Below, in pieces: positions 57,069 to 64,000 of a DNA stretch of 64,000 nucleotides. Within the stretch, counting starts at the first letter, position 1; every line of letters begins with the position of its first letter. Source of the stretch: Corallium rubrum (lineage: Eukaryota > Cnidaria > Anthozoa > Scleralcyonacea > Coralliidae). The notes under the pieces are model-generated. The model did no database searches, was not told where the DNA came from, and was given only the letters and a program-made list of their open reading frames with translations. Position numbers and translations under genes: made by a program. Location: NCBI GenBank assembly GCA_964035015.1, contig OZ035998.1:28379529-28443528 (forward strand). The letters are read 5' to 3'.

Positions 57069-59276
57069 GAATTTTGATAGATACAAAGAAATGAGTAGTT
57101 TTGACGTTAAATAAGCTTTCAGAAAAAATTACATTGCTGCACAATGTTTTTTTTATGTGTATAGGAAAGTATATTCCTAGTTCTATATACCTGAAACACT
57201 AATTGACCGTTCTCTTTTTGTTTACTATACTACTTAATTATTATACCGTCACAAATAATAATCGTTCAATCAAACGTCTACATTAGCGTCACGCGCCAGT
57301 TCAATTATCATTAAAGTTGATTAAACACAAGCCAGCCACTGATCTCCATCACCTGAGTGTCAGCATTATTCTGTCTCGCTATAAGGAGCGAGATGGGGCT
57401 AGGCAGGCAGGAGGGCGAGAAGACGAGAAAAATATAAACCGGTAAACCAGTCATGATATAGGGGTAGACAATACCTACAGTGGTTTTCAATGAACGAGTC
57501 AACACAATAGAATATACAACATGCAAAAACAGTAAAACGGAATACAATCGACAACAATCTCTAAAAATAGTAAATGCCCCTAAATCGTGACTCATATGTA
57601 AGAAAAATAAGGCCGGCTGATACAATTCGTAGGTGTTTTATTTTGAAAGACTCGCTTCAGAACGTTACCGATCAGCGTGCCTCCAGTTCTGGTTAACGTA
57701 ATTCGCATAACTCACAATCATAAACAAATAAGAAATATGGCGTGAATACACCTAAATATAACACTTCGAAGAAAAGCCACAACAACGTAAGCTTGCCAAG
57801 AACCAGAAATTTATTTGATCTGGTAGATACAGAGAAGTCTCATATTCGTAAATTACTTCGTTTTATTTTGGTAATTTGCCGATGCCGTAATGTTAAAGCT
57901 GAGCTTTTGTACTACAGTACAGTGTTAATTGCTCGGATATCTTCAGACATTTAACTCACTGGATCAACAGTGCTATCTTGATACACGGATGGCAACCGGC
58001 CTAGTCATCTTGATTAAGGTCTAAGCTACATTTATGTGGTGGTTACCTGTTTGTAACATAAAGTTGGCTGCTTGTTATGGCTGTTCTTCGAAGTGTTATA
58101 TTTAGGTAAATTTGCGCCATGTTTCTTGTTTGTTTATGTTTGTGAGTAATGCGAATTAGAATAATCAGAACTTCAGCCAATCCAAATAAAACATAAACTT
58201 ATTAGGCAGCACTTTACAGATATCCCATTCATCACAATGTGCTTTTAAAAAGCTACAAATTTTAGAATATAAATCAATAATTATGACTGGTAATCCCCCT
58301 TTTACCTTCAAAATATACACTATGCGATAGATTTATCATGGCTAGCTTCTTGTAACAAAAAATGCCATCAACAGTAATATTTTGAAGCCTTGGCTGGTCG
58401 TCTAAGTACTCCTTAATATAAGCTTCCTTATACGTCTCTTTGTAGACGCTTGCGAGAAGTTGTTACATTAAACTCTTGCCATAACCAGTACGGAGTACAT
58501 ACAGCCAGCACATCCTCATTAAACAGGAGTACAGGCACTACACGTTCGCGCTGTTCTTTCTGTAGATTTTTTATTTTAAACTCCTCAGTCCAAACATCAG
58601 TCTAAACATCGTCTGTTGACATCATTGAATTGCTAGATGCATTGCAGGTTCAAGTCCGTATATTTTACCCAGGCTAAAGCCGGAGTGCCGGACGATTTTA
58701 CTCGTCACAGGGAGAATATATCCATGGAAGTCTGGAAAGGGTCAGCTTAATTAGGGACCGTTTAAATTAACCCAAGACCGTTGCATTGGATATACCAGGC
58801 GGGAAACGTTCAAGCATGGTTTAGGAAATAGTTCATGGTTTGGCGTGCTCCACTGTGAGGAGTGAAATCGTCTGGCATTGGCTTAAACCAGAGTGAAATA
58901 AGCTATAAAAGACATCTGTATATGTACTGCGCCAGGCAGCTTGTTGCAGGTATAGAAATATAGTTTATACAGTAATAATCTGATGGTGGAAATGGTTGCA
59001 TAGGTATTTGGTGAAAAGGACAGACTTGTTAAAACAAGTGTAGCAGAATTTGAGCACATGCAGTCGTTTTTTTATTATCTATTTTCAACACTTAGCCTTT
59101 CAATACAAGTCTTACTTTATAAGTAATGAGTATATTGGTAACCATTAAACAAAACTACACTGTAACATTCATTACCACAAGTTATACTTAGAATGTTTTA
59201 TCCCACACGTTCAAGGAAATGAAATAGCTCAGCCTCAGCTATACAGACTGCATAAAACATGAACAACACTTGGTTT
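57069..59276. other. Non-coding part of duplicon B
   Basis: No supported gene; mirrors 5211-7403. It includes an extra 35-bp segment near 58935 (GCAGCTTGTTGCAGG) absent from copy A. Confidence 0.5.
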
Positions 59277-59540
59277 CTAGAGAGTTGGTAAAAGTCCAGC
59301 AGCAATACATGCTGTCATGCATACGCCTTGTGCTGAATTGCATGCAAGAATTGCTGCAGGGACTGCAGCGCCTCCTGTCGATACTCCTGCAACTCCTCCT
59401 CCAGCAGCGACACAAGCAACCCAAACTGCATTGCATCCAGTATAGCAAATCCCACAAGCAGCTGGACAAGCTTGGATTTGATTTGCCGTAATTGTTATTA
59501 CCAACAAGAGTAGGAATCCCCTTTTATCTGCCTTAACCAT
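59277..59540 (-). CDS. Small cysteine-rich secreted peptide, 87 aa
   Basis: Start at 59540 (MVKADKRGF) is chosen because a hydrophobic signal (FLLLLVITITANQIQA) follows; an in-frame extension upstream to 59672 exists but looks like 5' UTR. The mature part has eight cysteines spaced C-x3-C-x2-C-x3-C-x6-C-x23-C-x6-C-x3-C, with a Gly/Ala-rich hydrophobic middle (AAGGGVAGVSTGGAAVPAA). Peptides of this look are common and unnamed in cnidarians and other invertebrates; the function is unknown to me. The alternating Cys-rich and Ala/Gly segments suggest a compact disulfide-bonded helical peptide, possibly membrane-interacting (inference). No intron is visible. Copy A (7404-7615) is broken, so this is the only intact copy in the window. 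Confidence 0.7.
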   Translation of the reverse strand: MVKADKRGFLLLLVITITANQIQACPAACGICYTGCNAVWVACVAAGGGVAGVSTGGAAVPAAILACNSAQGVCMTACIAAGLLPTL

Positions 59541-59900
59541 ATTGTTACTGGACCCACTGTAATATGACAGAAAAATTAAAAAACTCAAAAGCACAGATCT
59601 AGAAAACAATTGCCCTGTGATAGGCCAGGGACTGTGTTTAAAAACTAGCTTAGAAATACAATTGTTAGACACATTTCAAGATAAATTCGTAAAAATGGAA
59701 TTAATTGTAATGCAGATCAGCCAATTGGCCATGGCATATAAATAACCAGTTTGCTTAAAAAAAACCCAGTGGTGTAAACAATGACGTCATCCAGAGTGGA
59801 AAAAATATAAACTTGGGAATGATCCGCAAGTTAGAGATGAATATCAAGCATAATTATATTGCTAGTGCTTTGTTCTACAGAAACATGAAAGCAGTAAATT

Positions 59901-60018
<118 letters not shown>

Positions 60019-60075
60019 CTTACTTGCTTTGGTTTCCTTTTTCAAAAGGTCAGCGATACGAACACAACTGATTCA

Positions 60076-61200
60076 AACGTCGAACTTAATTAAGTGGTTT
60101 CTGAAAAGATAAACGTAATGATCAGCGGTAGTCGTTAATAATGGCGGAAAGAAAGCGTAAAGCTCTTCACCCAATTCGCACTTTTCCTCGGCTTCCATCT
60201 GTCAAAAATCTCGCCGATTGCTCGGCTACCAGTCGGGCTGTACGGTAGTATACGGTAGTTTTAAAATTAACCCTATGGGTCCCTCAACTTGCGCCCAGGC
60301 TTCAACGCCCTACAAAATGCGTAATATTTATTTTAGCGCAAAGGAGAGGCAGTTTTAGGCAAAAGAAAAGCCTAGAAATGGCAAGAATTACACGAAAACA
60401 TTGCCTTGGTAAGCTCAGGACTTTTAAAAATTACTAAATAACAAGAAAAAAGCCGGAATAAAACCAAAACGGACTAAATAAAAACACACGAACGAGCATA
60501 GAACAAAACGAAAAACTGGGGACGCGGTGACATCGATCTCAGCCACTTCATCACTTTACGGACTGTGCTATCCACTAGACTATCAACGCCCTTCACAAAA
60601 GAGGCGGCGGATTTGGTAACATTATACTTGTATAATAGCTTGGCCGATTATACTTGTATAGTAGCTTCCTCTATTGTTCTCTTCAGGTATAATGGGAAGG
60701 AAATATATTATAATAATTATGAAAAGGGATAACGGGGACACGCGAGGGACTTGAGGGATAAATTGCAGTACGTTTAGTTCATGTGAAGTTCGACGTTTGA
60801 ATCGAACTCGATCCAAAGTCGAAATTCCCGACAAGCGATGTCGAACTTTATCGTTGGATCGGTCTTAATCAAAACAGTCGAAACAGACTGATTCAGACGT
60901 CGATCTTTACATGAACTTAATTGTTGAAATTAGGATCGGTTCATGTGAAGTTCGACGTTTGAACCGGGCCTAAGACTCTACGACGGCAACTTCAACAACG
61001 GCGTCCTCCAAATAAAAGAATTCTAGTTGTGAAACAAAGATCTAGAGGATGAATAATTTGTAATCCCAAGAGTAATCCCAACACCGTCCTCGTTCTTTAT
61101 ACAACGCATTTAGAGCATTTTCAGGACGACGTCAACTCACCAAACGATGAGAACTTCCCTTAACATTAACTTTAGTAGAAACACTACGATCATTTAAGCA
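60076..61200. other. Intergenic with small repeats
   Basis: A short frame at 60141-60248 (MAERKRKALHPIRTFPRL) has no known match to me. TTCATGTGAAGTTCGACGTT occurs at about 60778 and 60939, with CAAACGTCGAACTT at 60072 in inverted form, suggesting a small dispersed element. Confidence 0.45.
60510..60595 (-). repeat. Degenerate tRNA-like unit
   Basis: On the minus strand GTTGATAGTCTAGTGGATAG carries a good A-box. A weak B-box (GAGATCGATGTCACC) follows about 35 nt later, and the outer GGGCG/CGTCCCC ends pair poorly. Probably a decayed tRNA or SINE head. Confidence 0.4.
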
Positions 61201-61217
61201 GTACTGGTTCATTTTAA

Positions 61218-61710
61218 TGATCTATTTTTCCTGATCTAGTTTAACAGCGACGAATAATATATATATGAAAATAATTTAAGCTTTTAACATACCAAATAAT
61301 AGCTGATTTTCTGTCGATCCAGCCGTATATTCAACCGAGTTAATACCAAGATGAAAAAGAATATTTCAGTAGAAACACTACGATCATTTTAGTAGTTTAA
61401 TGACTTTTAAAACGAATCAGTACTATCAAATACAATAGTTGGTTGACTGTAACGTTTTTCAGTTATGGAATTTATGTTGCTTCTTAAGCGCCGTCGTCGT
61501 CGTAGCATCCATTATATATGTAGGCGAGGCCTTCCGTTATCGGCCCGTGCGTGACCTTTTATGATCTATTTTTCCTGATCTAGTTTAACAGCGACGAAAA
61601 AAATATATATGAAAATAATTTAAGCTTTTAACATACCAGGTAATAGCTGATTTTCTGTCGATCCAGCCGTATATTCAACAGTTAATACCAAGATGAAAAA
61701 GAATAGGTTT
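61218..61710. repeat. Direct repeat of about 150 bp
   Basis: ATGATCTATTTTTCCTGATC through ATACCAAGATGAAAAAGAAT occurs at 61218-61370 and 61559-61710, about 95% alike. A shorter unit GTAGAAACACTACGATCATT flanks it at 61180 and 61370. Confidence 0.88.
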
Positions 61711-61938
61711 ATAATTTATGCATGCCTACGCTGTTACGCAGTTAAATTAAAACCAGTTTGACAGACAGGTGGGAAAACCACTGATTGACCAAAATCTGCT
61801 GCCCAGAGCCCAAAGTTTGTAAATGACAAGTATTAAATGTCTATTTTACAAAAACATTTTACAGAGTGTATTAAAGTTTTGCGCGATCTTTTGAATAATC
61901 TATATTCGATTACGTAATGGAAGGTCCCTATATGTGTA

Positions 61939-62058
61939 GGTTAGAGAATGGTCACGTGTGCTCTATGGGATAAGAGGCCGAAGGCCCCTCGTGGCCTTCT
62001 ATCTAATTCGAGGGACTCTATATCCCATAGACTGAGCACGAGTGACCATTCTCTAACC
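61939..62058. repeat. Hairpin MITE
   Basis: GGTTAGAGAATGGTCACGTG and TCTATGGGATA pair with TATCCCATAGA and GAGTGACCATTCTCTAACC; tip GGCCGAAGGCC. Confidence 0.88.
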
Positions 62059-62175
62059 GTCTTAGAGAATGGTTGCAACCACGAAGAAGTTTCAATTTTA
62101 ACTGATAAGTGTGTGTTTTTTATCGTTTGGCATGCACGTTTACTGGATAATTTACTCTATATGGACTACAGTAGT

Positions 62176-62631
62176 GACTCTATTGAACATATTAGTGAGC
62201 TATATATATAGACTCCACTGCAAAATTATTTTGTTTTCTTTTGTCATAGCACAGTGAACTCTATATACAGTGTGTATAAAAAAAACTGAACCCTTAGAAA
62301 ACAACCTATTGTAGTAGTTTGAAAGCCCTAGAAGCGCTGCGTTGTAAATTAATCAGCACATAAGTTAAACAGGAAGAGAAAAAGCTTTTAAATACTTTCA
62401 GATGCATACACTACAAGTTATCTTAATTTCCCAGGTGTATAAGACCGTATGTTTTACGATCTGTGGGTTCAGCGAAGTGCTTAGGGCTTTCAAACTGCTA
62501 CAATAGGTTGTTTTCTAACGGTTCAGGTTTTTTTGATACACACTGTAGAGTCACTAGTGACTCTAGAAAACCAAAGATCTTTGCAGTGGACTCTATATAG
62601 AGCTCGTGCACTAATATGTTCAATCAGAGTC
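62176..62631. mobile_element. Outer TIR element containing a mariner-like MITE
   Basis: GACTCTATTGAACATATTAG at the left and its near complement at 62610-62631 form ends of about 65 bp (continuing with ACTCCACTGCAAA). The inner element interrupts its loop. Confidence 0.8.
62268..62545. mobile_element. Tc1/mariner-type MITE, 278 bp
   Basis: CAGTGTGTATAAAAAAAACT and its inverted partner, 65-bp ends with about five mismatches, flanked by TA on both sides (62266-62267, 62546-62547). The TA target and CAGTG start fit Tc1/mariner. Confidence 0.85.
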
Positions 62632-62668
62632 GGACTGACTTCGTATTAGGGCGTGGTGCCATTGGAGA

Positions 62669-62672
62669 GAGA

Positions 62673-62767
<95 letters not shown>
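62669..62767. repeat. GA dinucleotide tract
   Basis: About 47 uninterrupted GA units after GTGTGAGA; frames through it (RERERE, SLSLSL) are artefacts. Confidence 0.97.
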
Positions 62768-62770
<3 letters not shown>

Positions 62771-62819
62771 CCGTCAGGGTTTCTTTCAGAATACTTAACA
62801 AGGAGCGCCGAAGACGCGA

Positions 62820-62910
62820 CGAACTTCTATGGGGGTCTGGGGGCATGTTACCCCGGAAATTTTTGAATTTTAGAGTCTCTGGAATAGCATTTCCTGCATT
62901 TTGAGAGGGT
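62820..62910. repeat. Dispersed repeat (also at 44080-44160)
   Basis: GGGGGTCTGGGGGCATG, CCCCGGAAATTTTTGAA and ATTTCCTGCATTTTGAGAG, in the same order as the other copy. Confidence 0.7.
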
Positions 62911-63358
62911 TTCGAAAGAGTTTTGAAAGATATAAACTGATACCAAACAAAATATTCAAATATACTCATTTTATATAGCAATACACCATAACATGCAAGG
63001 CATACATCATGAGGACATATCGTCATACATGGACAAATCAACTCACATTGTATGTACCATTAATTAGGTGACTACTTCATGTCAGGCTGTCAGCTGCGTG
63101 AAGCGTACTAAATTATTATTTAATCGTAATATACTATTAGCTGTACCATACTAATTATAACCTAAAACGATTATATAAATCCAAAATCGGGTTTTTAAAA
63201 AGGAATACACCTTTTCGATAATTACGTCACGCTGCATGAAAACGAGGCTCCCAGGCCAAAGTTTCACAATTTTGATTATCATGGTAATCCCGTCATATTT
63301 GTTTATGGAAGAAGATGGCTAATAACGTCCAAACTATATATGGTAGAAATACATCGTG
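62911..63358. other. Intergenic
   Basis: AT-rich, nothing supported. Confidence 0.4.
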
Positions 63359-64000
63359 TAGGTATGTTGTTAGGCATTTCATAAGCTTTCATTTGATGTA
63401 TATTTTAAGTTTCTGTGTTGTGTGTAACTTTTTAAAATGTCCAAAATGTTCGCACCATATATTGCTCGTCAAGTAATATTAAATGGACTTCTCACAACTG
63501 TTGTAGAATTTCCGATATTGTTTTTAAAATACATAACGCACAACTTTGAAACATATATCAAAAAGAAGATACTGTAAAATTCTATTTGCGGTAGAACTTT
63601 CAAGTTTCTAGCTTAAGAGAAAGTATTTTAAAAATGGGAAAACGTACTATTATCTTGGTCTGATGGACATTTGTTAAGTTTGTTTTGTTTACAACTCAGA
63701 CCAAGATAATAGTACGTTTTCCCATTTTTAAAATACTTTCTTTTAAGCTAGAAACTTGAAAGTTGTACCGCGAATAGCATTTTACAGTGTCTTCTTTTTG
63801 ATATATGTTTCAAAGTTGTGCGTTATGTATTTTAAAAACAATATCCGAAATTCTACAACAGTTGTGAGAAGTCCATTTAATATTACTTGACGAGCAATAT
63901 ATGGTGCGAACATTTTGGACATTTTAAAAAGTTACACACAACACAGAAACTTAAAATATACATCAAATGAAAGCTTATGAAATGCCTAACAACATACCTA
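63359..64000. repeat. Near-perfect palindrome, arms of at least 305 bp, 32-nt loop
   Basis: Position x pairs with 127359 minus x. Arms 63359-63663 and 63696-64000 differ at only about seven sites. Loop 63664-63695. The right arm reaches the window end, so the element may be longer. Confidence 0.95.

Noticed and set aside
62646-63041. Frames with long SLSLSL or RERERE stretches
   Set aside because: They cross the (GA)n tract and a dispersed repeat.

Overview
The window is eukaryotic nuclear DNA, most likely from a cnidarian such as an anthozoan. It is AT-rich, has spliceosomal GT-AG introns, and is crowded with mobile and simple-repeat DNA: CR1/Jockey-type LINEs, Penelope-like element pieces, many terminal-inverted-repeat MITEs, tRNA-derived SINE-like units and a hammerhead-ribozyme retrozyme. 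The clade call is an inference from the protein architecture and transposon mix; nothing in the sequence names the species.

Layout: (1) 1-3431, a pyrimidine satellite whose 10-bp units form a 1.49-kb higher-order repeat, ending in 8-bp arrays. (2) 3432-8590, duplicon A, which returns as duplicon B at 55289-60075. Each copy holds a broken gene for a secreted or membrane protein and, on the minus strand, a small cysteine-rich secreted peptide gene that is open only in copy B (59277-59540). (3) 8.6-24.6 kb, intergenic transposon territory: a tandem 231-nt hammerhead retrozyme (10341-10760), a hAT derivative with an 8-bp target duplication (11041-11763), several MITEs, a 2.3-kb foldback element (17097-19410), a dead LINE (19695-21715) and nested inverted-repeat elements (23.0-24.35 kb).

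(4) 24697-41635, one minus-strand gene that I could splice in phase through seven exons into a 432-residue secreted protein: signal sequence, PAN/apple-like domain, two EGF modules, fibrinogen-related domain (FReD). Its introns hold large inverted repeats, a 4.1-kb target-duplication-flanked insertion with a LINE that carries a 2A-like motif and is itself interrupted by a tRNA-containing hairpin element, long 5-bp and 11-bp arrays, and another dead LINE.

(5) 41.6-50.3 kb, hairpin MITEs, an 0.8-1.3-kb segmental duplication, and a Crypton/DUF3504-like tyrosine-recombinase gene whose C-terminal part is inverted relative to its N-terminal part. (6) 50.3-55.3 kb, a retroelement graveyard: Penelope GIY-YIG (minus), Penelope RT (plus), two LINE 3' ends that run straight into pyrimidine satellites, and a LINE ORF1 with an SGNH-esterase-like domain. 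(7) 55.3-64.0 kb, duplicon B, small repeats, a transposon nested in a transposon (62176-62631) and a near-perfect 642-bp palindrome cut by the window end.

Only two loci look like possibly working host genes: the FReD gene and the small cysteine-rich peptide. The recurring theme is retroelement 3' tails that seed microsatellites, which then grow into kilobase arrays.
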